A DNA stretch of 64,000 nucleotides. It comes from Paenibacillus xylanexedens. Its GTDB lineage: Bacteria; Bacillota; Bacilli; Paenibacillales; Paenibacillaceae. A program made the position numbers and the translations under genes. The stretch's first letter is position 1. Each line of letters opens with the position of its first letter. The notes beneath the pieces were generated by a model. That model did not search any database and was not told the DNA's origin. It saw only the letters and a program-made list of their open reading frames with translations. Where the stretch lies: the NCBI RefSeq assembly GCF_017874615.1, contig NZ_JAGIKV010000014.1, positions 1 to 64,000 of the forward strand. Reading direction: 5' to 3'. Of the stretch, positions 25,559-32,773 are shown piece after piece.

Positions 25559-26244
25559 TTTGGGTCACCAAACTTTTTCTTCAGTTCTTCAACTATTCTA
25601 TCAGCAGAATTATCAATCATTTTCATAAGATGTTTTCCCAATTCTCCTGCTGTTTCATCTGAAACTGAACTAACGCCTCTCGATACAAGGAATCCTTGTA
25701 TCTCCCTGTCTAAATGTAACTTAGATATGCTCACGTCTCTCGCTCCTAAATATCTAGCATCTTGTTTGTTATATGGCGTGTCAGCTGGGTAATCCAATGG
25801 CGATAAAGCCAATTGGCAGAAGGATACACCAGCTATAAGTCTAATCTTCCTGGATGAATTGTTAACCACAATGAAACTAAGCGTTCCTTGGTATCCGGGG
25901 TTCATATAACTAGCAGGACTTACAGAAAGTCCTGTTAATTTTATGCTGTATCTTTCAAAAATTAACCCGACCATGTTGGAAGGAATATTAAAATATTCCA
26001 CTGCTTTAACTATGACTGATTCTTTAGGCTTCAAAGAAAATGAGGTTTCGTTGATGTCAATTACTTCATAATCTGATTCTTTCTCTTCATTACCCAAAGT
26101 AATCGGGGTTTTACTTATACACTTTTTGATTTTAGAATCAAGTGTGAGGTTTATTGTGGCGCCTTCACAGTTTTCGTAACGGAAAGGTGTCACTATGTTA
26201 TGTTCTTCTGCCAATACCCTTAAACTTCTGTCACTAAGTAACAT
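25555..26244 (-). CDS. dCTP deaminase/dUTPase-superfamily protein, active site altered
   Basis: 229 residues from ATG 26244 (GGTGAT upstream; ATG 26256 is the alternative). Opens MLLSDRSLRVLAEE and contains the superfamily core: VEYFNIPSNMVGLIFERYSI, then SPASYMNPGYQGTLSFIVV and YNKQDARYLGARDV near 165-180, as in trimeric Dcd proteins. The canonical RSSxAR loop is changed to ERYSIKL, and the usual catalytic Glu in the strand after PGxxG is not apparent (Ile in my alignment). It may bind nucleotides without deaminating. The C-terminal 50 residues are helical and extra. Coupled to a membrane protein. Confidence 0.8.
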   Translation of the reverse strand: MLLSDRSLRVLAEEHNIVTPFRYENCEGATINLTLDSKIKKCISKTPITLGNEEKESDYEVIDINETSFSLKPKESVIVKAVEYFNIPSNMVGLIFERYSIKLTGLSVSPASYMNPGYQGTLSFIVVNNSSRKIRLIAGVSFCQLALSPLDYPADTPYNKQDARYLGARDVSISKLHLDREIQGFLVSRGVSSVSDETAGELGKHLMKMIDNSADRIVEELKKKFGDPK

Positions 26245-26346
26245 ATGTATCACCATCCAATGGTTTATCTTTAGATTATGTGTTAAAACGACATATAAAT
26301 CAATGAATTTATCTTGTTAATAAATGAATACGATGAGTGTATATAA

Positions 26347-26379
26347 TAGTAAAGAAAGCAGGATGGAGAACCAACCTGC
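26347..26379 (-). terminator. Weak terminator downstream of the SRAP gene
   Basis: On the minus strand a 5-bp stem (26375-26379 with 26358-26362) and 12-nt loop are followed by TTTCTTT. It plausibly ends the SRAP/ligase operon. The rest of 26245-26398 is AT-rich and holds the promoter of the 26244 gene. Confidence 0.4.
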
Positions 26380-26398
26380 CTCACTGCTCTTTCTACAT

Positions 26399-27070
26399 TC
26401 AACCTACTTCTTTAATCAAACCCTCAGTGTTGTTCCGCACATTGCCAACTTCCTTCGGCACCTCATATGCTCGCATCTCAGAAGCCTGATATGGCTTGAG
26501 CAAGGCAAGCAGTGACTGAACATCATCATTATCTCTTCCAAGCCATTCAGCTTCATCCTCAGGTCGCAGGATTACAGGCATACGGTTGTGGATGTCTTCC
26601 ATAATGCTATTTGGCTCCGTTGTAATAATTGTGCACGTGCTCAGCTTGTTTCCGTCCGGATCTGTCCGGGTATCGTACAGGCCAGCAAGAGAAAACAAGC
26701 GGTCATCCTTCATCAAGATACGCATTGGCTGCTTTGCCGTTCCTTCTTTCTTCCACTCATAGAATCCGTTTGTCGGAATAATACAGCGCTTGGAGCTGAT
26801 CAGACGTTTAAATGCTGGCTTTTCTGCCAGTGTCTCGGCCCGGGCATTAATCATCTTATTCCCGATCTTGTCATCTTTTGCCCAAACGGGTACGAGTCCC
26901 CATCGGAGCGAACCTAATCTGTTACCATTCTTGCTGCCGATAATTGTGGGAATGTATTGCATGGGTGCTGCATTGTAATTTGGTTTGTACTCAAAGCCAT
27001 CAGCTATAGATGCATAGTACCTGTCCATTATCGCGTCTAAGGGGTCAGTGATCGTAAATCTACCACACAT
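26399..27070 (-). CDS. SRAP-family abasic-site DNA-binding peptidase (YedK/HMCES/YoqW-like)
   Basis: 223 residues from ATG 27070, fixed by GGAGGT 7 nt upstream and by the family rule that Met-Cys starts the protein: MCGRFTITD, with Cys2 as the residue that crosslinks to abasic sites in single-stranded DNA. Other SRAP landmarks: NYNAAPMQ (about 31-38), MINARAETL (about 72-80), CIIPTNGFYEWKK (about 95-107, catalytic Glu) and IHNRMPVIL (about 163-171, His). It shields DNA lesions during replication. It sits beside an ATP-dependent ligase, as the SRAP gene yoqW does beside yoqV in SPbeta. Confidence 0.95.
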   Translation of the reverse strand: MCGRFTITDPLDAIMDRYYASIADGFEYKPNYNAAPMQYIPTIIGSKNGNRLGSLRWGLVPVWAKDDKIGNKMINARAETLAEKPAFKRLISSKRCIIPTNGFYEWKKEGTAKQPMRILMKDDRLFSLAGLYDTRTDPDGNKLSTCTIITTEPNSIMEDIHNRMPVILRPEDEAEWLGRDNDDVQSLLALLKPYQASEMRAYEVPKEVGNVRNNTEGLIKEVG

Positions 27071-27106
27071 ACAAAGCACCTCCTGTATTGTCTTTACAAT
27101 ATATAA

Positions 27107-27964
27107 TCACACGATAAATTGATCAAACACAGGGATACGAAGCAAGCCGGATTTGGTCCAGTTTCGCATTCTAACTCTGACCTGAATTCGGGGATCAAGG
27201 TAAACGTGATTCTTGTCCTCTCCAGTTACGAGCTGCTGACACACTCCACGAAAAGCCTGTTTATGTTTTGGACTGGCGCCATGCTCAATAATTCCCACTG
27301 GGCGCATCCTTCCATTTGGATCAGGAACAGCAGCAAGCCATCCAAACTCAGACTTTTTGTATCCGGTAATGAACACATCGGCATAGGACCAGTTAATAAC
27401 CTTCATCCAGTCCTTGGACCGTCTGCTTACGTACTGGCTGTCTTTGCGCTTGCCAACTACACCTTCCATACCCATAGTCTCTATATGAGCGTACAACTCT
27501 TCTCCGGCGCCTTCTATGTGCGGTACGATGCCAAAGGAGGGAGAGGGCAAGGCAATGCTGTGTAGAATAGCTTTACGCTCTAGGAGAGGGAGCTTGCGTA
27601 AGTCCTTACCCTTGTAATGCAGGATATCAAATATCGCAAATGTGGCTGGGATCGTACGACTGAGCTGTTGTATCTTACTATCCTGTTTAGTGCTGAAGCG
27701 GCTCATGACTGCTTCGAAATCGTTCAAACCCGTTGTTGGATCGGCGCAAGCTACTTCACCATCCAATATGATATCTGAGCCAAACGGCAGCAGCAATTCA
27801 GGGTACTGACGTGTGCAGTCATTATTGTGACGAGTATATAACCGGACGGATCCGGACTGTTGCGAATATATTAACCGGTGTCCATCAACCTTAGGTTCGA
27901 AAATGAAATCCGAATGCGAGAAGGGACCCGGTGCTGTTTCAAGTAACATAGGACTTATAAACAT
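27107..27964 (-). CDS. ATP-dependent DNA ligase (LigD/YoqV-like)
   Basis: 285 residues from ATG 27964. Seals nicks using ATP. Motif I is EPKVDGHR at 23-30 (Lys25 is adenylated), motif III region near FAIFDILHYKG, and motif V VIN in DWMKVINWSYADVFI (about 186-200), followed by an OB-fold (GYKKSEFGWLAAVP and VRVRMRNWTKSGLLRIP). This is a compact ligase without polymerase or nuclease domains. A phage repair function with the adjacent SRAP gene is inferred. Confidence 0.95.
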   Translation of the reverse strand: MFISPMLLETAPGPFSHSDFIFEPKVDGHRLIYSQQSGSVRLYTRHNNDCTRQYPELLLPFGSDIILDGEVACADPTTGLNDFEAVMSRFSTKQDSKIQQLSRTIPATFAIFDILHYKGKDLRKLPLLERKAILHSIALPSPSFGIVPHIEGAGEELYAHIETMGMEGVVGKRKDSQYVSRRSKDWMKVINWSYADVFITGYKKSEFGWLAAVPDPNGRMRPVGIIEHGASPKHKQAFRGVCQQLVTGEDKNHVYLDPRIQVRVRMRNWTKSGLLRIPVFDQFIV

Positions 27965-28045
27965 AAAAACACCTCAACCCAATTATAGCGTGTTGCTACA
28001 AAGGATTGAGGCGGTAAGTTATGGGTTATTACTTTTTGGGATTGG

Positions 28046-28249
28046 TTACTTAAAAAGCTTTTTGATCACCTTGAAAATATCGAATGTCGTCTTGTTGTAC
28101 ACTTTGTTGTACGCTGCTCGTTTCGGATTGCGTAACCATCCATATCCGCGAGGCATCTTCAATCCGGCACGATGTACGATCTGACGTTTAATACTGGTTC
28201 TAGCAGCTATACGTTTCTTCAGGCTTGGTTTTCGAAATCCGAATTTCAT
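28046..28249 (-). CDS. Small basic phage protein
   Basis: 67 residues from ATG 28249 (GGAGG 8 nt upstream). Strongly basic throughout (KKRIAARTSIKRQIVHRAGL; GYGWLRNPKRAAYNKVYN) with a helical N-terminal half. I recall similar short proteins in Firmicute prophages, function unknown. DNA or RNA binding would fit the charge. Confidence 0.65.
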   Translation of the reverse strand: MKFGFRKPSLKKRIAARTSIKRQIVHRAGLKMPRGYGWLRNPKRAAYNKVYNKTTFDIFKVIKKLFK

Positions 28250-28264
28250 CACTATTCCTCCATT

Positions 28265-28711
28265 TCACTCAAATATAAATTCTACTAATGAACCGTCTGG
28301 ATATTCCTCTAATTGATTTCCTACCCAGCTACCTGCACCGCGATTGTCTGATGGACTTATGTATTCGATATCTGCACCTTCTCCGCCTTCAGCACACATT
28401 GCCATAGGCCATTCATCACGATCGTAACCTTTCTTTGTTTCTACGCCTCTCAGGGATAGTTTGCGGTTTTCATCAGCACCATCCCTATCAATGGTGCATG
28501 TAGCTGCATGACCGCTGTCTATGGCGTCCTGGATGTGCTTTGCAGTCTCTGGATAGCGATCAGCAGGGAAGATCAGTTCTACAACTTGCCCAGTTGCTAC
28601 CGGTGTGTTTTCTTCGACAGGCTTCTTTCGATAATCTTCAGGTTCTTGATTGAAATAGATTACAGCGAACATAATCCCAAATACGATAATAGCTAAAAAT
28701 AACTTTTTCAT
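28265..28711 (-). CDS. NucA/NucB-family secreted or membrane-tethered nuclease
   Basis: 148 residues from ATG 28711. An N-terminal hydrophobic segment ([18 protein letters not shown], residues 3-20) anchors or exports it. The catalytic domain is near-complete: CTIDRDGAD at 72-80, YDRDEWPMA at 96-104 and [13 protein letters not shown] at 122-134, the NucB/DNA-entry nuclease signature. It degrades DNA outside the membrane. In a prophage it may destroy incoming or competitor DNA; in Bacillus NucB acts in sporulation and biofilm DNA turnover. Confidence 0.92.
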   Translation of the reverse strand: MKKLFLAIIVFGIMFAVIYFNQEPEDYRKKPVEENTPVATGQVVELIFPADRYPETAKHIQDAIDSGHAATCTIDRDGADENRKLSLRGVETKKGYDRDEWPMAMCAEGGEGADIEYISPSDNRGAGSWVGNQLEEYPDGSLVEFIFE

Positions 28712-28990
28712 TTAACATCTTCCCTCTTGTTGTTTCATCAATTCCGAAATCAAACTGTCTACATCCTCTTGATTATTACTTAGTGCAGACTTCAGATGAT
28801 ACAAAAATGTAATCATACCTTTTTGGGAAGACTCCCTGTATTCCACGTTTGCAGTATCTGTTTCCACGATAAGGTATACACCACTTCCTTTAATCTCAAT
28901 GTCAAATCTCAGAAGAAACTCACAATTGTTTATAACATTACTTAGCTCAGAAACTGTTACATTTCTTTTTTGGTTAACTTTCATATCCAA
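28712..28990 (-). CDS. Small phage protein of unknown function
   Basis: 92 residues from TTG 28990 or ATG 28984 (GGAGCGTGA upstream). Its stop (28712-28714) directly abuts the nuclease start. Mixed alpha/beta: VIVETDTANVEY strand region and a helical C-terminus (VDSLISELMKQQEG). No family recognised. Confidence 0.55.
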   Translation of the reverse strand: MDMKVNQKRNVTVSELSNVINNCEFLLRFDIEIKGSGVYLIVETDTANVEYRESSQKGMITFLYHLKSALSNNQEDVDSLISELMKQQEGRC

Positions 28991-29003
28991 TCACGCTCCT
29001 GAA

Positions 29004-29291
29004 TTATTTATTCTTCAATACCGTGAAATACTCCTTCACATGACGCTCTAAAATGGTGTATTCACGCTTAATACGCCAGTTCCTTACAATGTATCGCATC
29101 TCCTGTGTGACCACAGCAGGGGTGGTTACCCATCCTGTACAGCGGTCACCTGGATTGAAGCCATACTTATCAAACGCCTTTATACATATTAATCGGACTG
29201 ACTCAGGGTTCTGCTTACCTGTACCAGCACATTGGTAGCATACATAACCTGAGGAGTAGCGGCCGGAGCCGCCACAGCGTTCACAGTTCAT
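29004..29291 (-). CDS. Small zinc-ribbon phage protein
   Basis: 95 residues; ATG 29291 overlaps the upstream stop (ATGA). Two DnaJ-type zinc motifs open the protein: CERCGGSGR and CYQCAGTGK (residues 3-26), followed by an alpha/beta part (IVRNWRIKREYTILERHVK). Likely a single-zinc nucleic-acid or protein binding unit. The function in phage biology is unknown. Confidence 0.75.
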   Translation of the reverse strand: MNCERCGGSGRYSSGYVCYQCAGTGKQNPESVRLICIKAFDKYGFNPGDRCTGWVTTPAVVTQEMRYIVRNWRIKREYTILERHVKEYFTVLKNK

Positions 29292-29539
29292 CGTGCATCA
29301 CCATATGTAACTTTCCCAGTGATCTGTAGTTCCTCCAGCCGAGCGCACGTCTCATGCTGCCACTCAACATCATCCGTCATGGATGCCAATAAGGATTCGT
29401 TCTGAAGCCGGGCTAATTGCCAACAATGCTTGGCGTTGAGGGACATACATTGATCCAACTCAATAAGTTCGGCATCGGTTAACGAACGCTTCTTATTGAG
29501 AGACCACAACTCAGCCATTCTTGCGAGATAAGGGAACAT
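29288..29539 (-). CDS. Small helical phage protein, first of the minus cargo operon
   Basis: 83 residues from ATG 29539 with GGAGGCGATGAG upstream. Wholly helical with conserved-looking W/H/C residues (RMAELWSLNKKRSLTDAELI; NAKHCWQLARLQNESLLASM; DVEWQHETCARLEEL). I recall this pattern in many Paenibacillus/Bacillus phage proteins of unknown role. First gene after the divergent promoter region, hence probably an early gene. Confidence 0.7.
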   Translation of the reverse strand: MFPYLARMAELWSLNKKRSLTDAELIELDQCMSLNAKHCWQLARLQNESLLASMTDDVEWQHETCARLEELQITGKVTYGDAR

Positions 29540-29560
29540 CTCATCGCCTCCTGATAAACT

Positions 29561-29643
29561 TAGTTCGTCAATAAGGCAATGTTACCATGACTAATTAAGT
29601 TCGTCAATAACAAATTGATAAATTTAGTTCGTCATGATATTAT
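29561..29643. promoter_or_regulatory. Divergent promoters with three TTCGTCA operator repeats
   Basis: Cores TAGTTCGTCA (29561-29570), AAGTTCGTCA (29597-29606) and TAGTTCGTCA (29625-29634), all in the same orientation. A plus promoter, TTGATA 29615-29620, 17-nt spacer, TATTAT 29638-29643, has the third repeat in its spacer. A minus promoter, TTGACG 29607-29602, 17-nt spacer, TAACAT 29584-29579, uses the second repeat as its -35, and the first repeat lies in its leader. A switch between the HTH gene and the cargo operon is likely. Confidence 0.8.
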
Positions 29644-29663
29644 GATATTAAGGGGGCCTGTCC

Positions 29664-29876
29664 GTGATTAAATCCAATTTGAAAAACATACTCGACTCAA
29701 GAGGTAATAACATTTCCATTAGGGAATTAGCCCGGGAACTGGATTGTCAGTTCGAAACGATCCGACGGTTCTATAATGACTCAATGGAGCGGTACCCGAG
29801 AGATGTTATAGACAAGCTCTGCAAGTATCTCGGAGTTACACCAGGGGAGTTAATTGTTTACGTGGAAGAAGAATAA
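29664..29876 (+). CDS. Small Cro/CI-type HTH regulator
   Basis: 70 residues from GTG 29664 with AGGGGG 7 nt upstream and a very short leader. A five-helix HTH domain fills the protein (ISIRELARELDCQFETIRRF as helices 2-3, then LCKYLGVTPGELIVYVEEE). It is transcribed divergently from the cargo operon across three TTCGTCA repeats, so it is the obvious candidate to bind them. A hairpin terminator follows. Confidence 0.88.
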   Translation: MIKSNLKNILDSRGNNISIRELARELDCQFETIRRFYNDSMERYPRDVIDKLCKYLGVTPGELIVYVEEE

Positions 29877-29935
29877 ATTCACTCACAGTGGGAATGATGT
29901 TACTACTCTCTCTCCTATGAGTGCTACTATAAATG

Positions 29936-29966
29936 TACCTAGTCTGTGTGACTGGGTATTTTTGTT
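29936..29966 (+). terminator. Terminator of the HTH gene
   Basis: A 9-bp stem (29936-29944 with 29950-29958, one G-T pair) with a 5-nt loop is followed by TTTTTG. Confidence 0.8.
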
Positions 29967-29976
29967 GTCGCTAAAA

Positions 29977-29988
29977 GAACGTATGTTC
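29977..29988. promoter_or_regulatory. LexA (SOS) box, orphan position
   Basis: GAACGTATGTTC fits the Firmicute LexA box GAAC-N4-GTTC. It lies between two terminators and no gene start is close on either strand, so its target is unclear. Confidence 0.65.
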
Positions 29989-30001
29989 TAATTAACGCGT
30001 C

Positions 30002-30038
30002 AAAAAGGCCCTGCCAACAATTGTGTGGGAGGGCCTTT
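30002..30038 (-). terminator. Terminator of the DUF4352-like lipoprotein gene
   Basis: A 9-bp stem (30030-30038 with 30004-30012) and long loop, with TTTTT following on the minus strand. Confidence 0.8.
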
Positions 30039-30040
30039 GA

Positions 30041-30655
30041 TTATCTAATTGTATATTCAAATGTATTGTCTTTCGCCTTAATCACAGCCTTTAACGGTTT
30101 ATCACTTTCCGCGACCTCGTTCGGGATCTCGGCTATATAATAAAGTGTCGCTGTTTTGAGTGGGCTAATACTTACGATATTACTGTAAGTGAAATCCTGG
30201 CCACCTTTGTCTTCTACAGTGCTGAAGGTTGGGTAATCGTACTGGTTATCAAATGTAAAGGTGACATTCGCTAATTCGTCTGCCACAGTGCCACTTGTAT
30301 TTAGATTTTTTACTTTGAGTACAATCGCTAAATAGGTAGAATCATCTTCTTTAGATTCGTAATATGTATAGTAACTACCTGGTGTGGATGGTTCTATCTT
30401 TTTGGAAATTTTGTCACTACTCACTGAAACCTCCGCATATCCATCGATTGTCGCTTTATCGTTTTTGTTGATGGATGTAACCTTATCTTCCTGAACTTCA
30501 GGTGCAGTAGTGGTTTCTACCGTAGGTTCTTTAACTTGAGTAACAGGTTCGCTTGTAATGGAGACTTCTTCTTTCTTATCAGCAGTGGTTGGAGAAGAAC
30601 ACGCAGCCAGTGTTATGAAAGCCACTGTCATTATGATGCTTGGAACAATTTTCAT
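30041..30655 (-). CDS. Lipoprotein with a DUF4352-like domain
   Basis: 204 residues from ATG 30655. A signal peptide ends in the lipobox LAAC (Cys19). A T/E/V-rich low-complexity linker (about 20-65) leads to a beta-sandwich domain (TYLAIVLKVKNLNTSGTVAD, then VTFTFDNQY and TATLYYIAEIPNEV), the Ig-like plan of DUF4352 surface proteins. Extracellular, membrane-anchored; role unknown. It has its own promoter region (30656-30750) and terminator, so it is a moron-like cargo gene. Confidence 0.8.
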   Translation of the reverse strand: MKIVPSIIMTVAFITLAACSSPTTADKKEEVSITSEPVTQVKEPTVETTTAPEVQEDKVTSINKNDKATIDGYAEVSVSSDKISKKIEPSTPGSYYTYYESKEDDSTYLAIVLKVKNLNTSGTVADELANVTFTFDNQYDYPTFSTVEDKGGQDFTYSNIVSISPLKTATLYYIAEIPNEVAESDKPLKAVIKAKDNTFEYTIR

Positions 30656-30751
30656 CTTCTTATTTATCCCCCTAATTTTTTTCTTAGGTGTAGTCTAACA
30701 GACCTAGGAAAATGTTTCTATATGTAATTCCATATATCCCTGAATTTACTG

Positions 30752-30781
30752 TTGCTTAAAGAACGTACGTTCGCATATAAT
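30752..30781 (+). promoter_or_regulatory. SOS promoter with LexA box
   Basis: TTGCTT (30752-30757), 18-nt spacer, TATAAT (30776-30781). A perfect palindrome GAACGTACGTTC (30761-30772), the Firmicute LexA box, occupies the spacer. It should be repressed by host LexA and open on DNA damage. Confidence 0.85.
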
Positions 30782-30799
30782 ATGACCAGAGGTGATTAC

Positions 30800-31084
30800 A
30801 TGTTAACGGATTATCAAAGGAAGGTTCTTCGGATCTTGTACAACTACAAAGGTGGTCGACGTCGGTTTCCCACAATTCACGAGCTAACGGTTAAAACAGG
30901 GAAGCACAAGCCCGATGTCATGGCTGCTTTGGACGCCCTCATTGCCGCTGAGTACATACATTGGGATGATATATCGGATACGGCCAACATCGTCATCCTC
31001 GAAGGCTGGGAGCGTGAAGGTGAACGGCCTAAGGTTGACCGCACGCCGCCGTCGGGAAACATTGACTATTGGACTGAATATTAA
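30800..31084 (+). CDS. LexA-type DNA-binding protein without protease domain
   Basis: 94 residues from ATG 30800 with AGAGGTGAT upstream; earlier starts would lie inside the promoter. The first 65 residues form a LexA-like winged helix: LTDYQRKVLRILYNYKGGRR, then PTIHELTVKTGKHKPDVMAA and LDALIAAEYIHWDD. The C-terminal self-cleavage domain of LexA (Ser-Lys dyad) is absent. It is driven by an SOS promoter and may compete with or mimic LexA at its boxes. Followed by a YolD gene. Confidence 0.8.
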   Translation: MLTDYQRKVLRILYNYKGGRRRFPTIHELTVKTGKHKPDVMAALDALIAAEYIHWDDISDTANIVILEGWEREGERPKVDRTPPSGNIDYWTEY

Positions 31085-31096
31085 GGAGGAGCTTGT

Positions 31097-31429
31097 ATGC
31101 GTAGCAGACTTGAGGGAAACGGATTGTACGAATCATCCAGAATGATCATACCTGAACACAGAGAGGCTTGGTTAGCTCAATGTGAGCAGCAGGAGAGACG
31201 GGGAAAGCCAGTTTTAGATGAACAAGAGTATCAGCGAATTGGGGAAGTGCTGACTGACTCTTATAATAGAAGTAGTACGATTGATTTGGTATTATTTAAC
31301 CCTTTCTATGACGAACCGTTGTCGGGTGTGGTTGTAGGTTTAAATACCTCTCGGCGTGAAGTTAAGTTGATGTTAGATGAAGAATATCGATGGATCAAGT
31401 TAGTTGAAATTATATCAGCAACTGTATGA
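31097..31429 (+). CDS. YolD-like protein
   Basis: 110 residues from ATG 31097 with AAGGAGGA. YolD pattern: MIIPEHREAWLAQCEQQER near 16-34, then KPVLDEQEYQRIGEVLTDSY and a beta domain with FYDEPLSGVVVGLNTSRREV. YolD genes usually precede UvrX-type Y-family polymerases in SOS operons; here the polymerase is missing and an agr-like operon follows. SOS co-regulation with the upstream LexA-like gene is likely. Confidence 0.85.
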   Translation: MRSRLEGNGLYESSRMIIPEHREAWLAQCEQQERRGKPVLDEQEYQRIGEVLTDSYNRSSTIDLVLFNPFYDEPLSGVVVGLNTSRREVKLMLDEEYRWIKLVEIISATV

Positions 31430-31494
31430 TTTTGGCTATGTAATTGCCACTCCATACATTATAATTGAGTCATTCTTATAGTGGAGGGTCCTAC

Positions 31495-32157
31495 GTGGCG
31501 GTAATTGCTTATGTGTTGATTGGTGCTTTTGATGTATTTGCGGTCCTGGCTTTGATGTTAAGGCTATATCGCGTGCCAGTAATGGATAGGTTGTGGTCGA
31601 AGATTTTTTTTGCAGTTTTAGCAGCTGGTATTTCATATATCATTAGGATTTTAATCGTCGTACCAATTATTGATACGGCAGTTTTAATGTTACTGATTAT
31701 ATTATTCATGCGTTATGTTCTTGAAATTAAAATGTTTTACGCTGCTCTTATGTCCAGTGCTGGTATGAGCGCTTACGTCACCGTCCAATTGTTTTTGACG
31801 TTGGGGTATATAGCGATTGGAGGTAACGCCCAAGCTGTGATACTGGAGACGCATGGGTACAAAGTGCAATTGTTACAAATTACAGCGATAAGCATTGCGT
31901 ACTTTATTTCTGCTTGTCTGACACTTTTTCGTTGGGGCTTTTCGTTCATCCCTTTACCTCCGCATGATTTCAATATTGCAGTCAATTATGAGAAAAACAA
32001 AGGGCTTTTAATCACTACAATTGGCGTGCTAATCTTCGTTTCATTTGCCATGGTGCTATTGCTTAACTACATGATCGTTTTGTTGGTTCCGGCAGCATTA
32101 TTGAGTTTCGGTATTTCATATTACTTCTCAAACCGGAGGGATTTGCAAATTGATTGA
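31495..32157 (+). CDS. AgrC-like multi-TM sensor without kinase domain
   Basis: 220 residues from GTG 31495 with GTGGAGGG 6 nt upstream; a TATAAT element lies at 31460-31465. Six or seven membrane segments: VIAYVLIGAFDVFAVLALML, FFAVLAAGISYIIRILIVVP, VLMLLIILFMRYVL, AALMSSAGMSAYVTVQLFLT, ITAISIAYFISACLTLFRW and two near the end (LITTIGVLIFVSFAMVLLL, VLLVPAALLSFGISYYF). This is the sensor topology of AgrC, but the protein ends after SNRRDLQID with no HATPase domain. It overlaps the AgrB start. It could be a peptide receptor or transporter; the call rests on operon context. Confidence 0.75.
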   Translation: MAVIAYVLIGAFDVFAVLALMLRLYRVPVMDRLWSKIFFAVLAAGISYIIRILIVVPIIDTAVLMLLIILFMRYVLEIKMFYAALMSSAGMSAYVTVQLFLTLGYIAIGGNAQAVILETHGYKVQLLQITAISIAYFISACLTLFRWGFSFIPLPPHDFNIAVNYEKNKGLLITTIGVLIFVSFAMVLLLNYMIVLLVPAALLSFGISYYFSNRRDLQID

Positions 32158-32620
32158 AACAATCTCTCGTAAGTATGCAATGTCCATAAAGAGAGCTTAT
32201 CCACCAGCAGATGCGGAAGTTATTGCCTATGAAGTGGGCCGGAAACTAAATTTTCGTTTAACTATCATATTAACTCTGATTTCATCCTGGTTCACTGGAC
32301 ATTTAATAGGTTCGATTATTGCTATGAGTACATTTGCATTTGCTCGGAAAATTACTGGCGGTCTGCATCTTAATTTGACAATGTGTACTGTTGTATCTGT
32401 GGCTTTATTTTCCACGGCTCCTGTAATTCCCATGAGTACATTTACTGTGGTAATATTAAGCATACTCTTATCCATTTTTTACATGATGATCAATACCGAT
32501 CTATCACGTTGGTCAATAGTTATCGTCTGTCTTGCTAACACAAGCATCCTATCAGTTGAAGTTGTATTTGTTTTGTCCGCGCAAATATTACTGGTATGGA
32601 TACAACGAGTCAAAGAATGA
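32150..32620 (+). CDS. AgrB-like autoinducer-peptide processing protease
   Basis: 156 residues from TTG 32150 (CCGGAGGG upstream), overlapping the preceding stop. AgrB cuts the C-terminus of the AgrD precursor and cyclises it. The active-site stretch is visible: FARKITGGLHLNLTMC, with His73 and Cys79 in the RxxxGGxHxxxxxxC-type motif. Four or more membrane segments follow (VVSVALFSTAPVIPM; TVVILSILLSIFYMMI; SILSVEVVFVLSAQILLVWI). The short length is in range. Confidence 0.9.
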   Translation: MIETISRKYAMSIKRAYPPADAEVIAYEVGRKLNFRLTIILTLISSWFTGHLIGSIIAMSTFAFARKITGGLHLNLTMCTVVSVALFSTAPVIPMSTFTVVILSILLSIFYMMINTDLSRWSIVIVCLANTSILSVEVVFVLSAQILLVWIQRVKE

Positions 32621-32635
32621 AAGGGGGTGCAAAGC

Positions 32636-32764
32636 ATGAATGAAAAAAAAGCCAAAATGCTTTCTCTAAAAATTGAGAAGCAAGCTGCCGATAATGTAGA
32701 CAGTAAGAAAGTGTTCATCGGCTCACAACCAATGCCGGAGGCGCTTAAAAAGTTGAAAAAGTAG
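32636..32764 (+). CDS. AgrD-like peptide precursor without cysteine
   Basis: 42 residues from ATG 32636 with AAGGGGGTG 6 nt upstream, 15 bases after the AgrB stop. Amphipathic helical N-terminus (KAKMLSLKIEKQAADN), a short core (DSKKVFIGSQ) and a C-terminal PMPEALKKLKK, the charged recognition tail typical of AgrD precursors. The core lacks the cysteine that normally forms the thiolactone; serines are the only ring candidates, so a lactone or linear peptide would be made. Short gene supported by ribosome site, size and operon place. Confidence 0.75.
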   Translation: MNEKKAKMLSLKIEKQAADNVDSKKVFIGSQPMPEALKKLKK

Positions 32765-32773
32765 TGTGAATCT

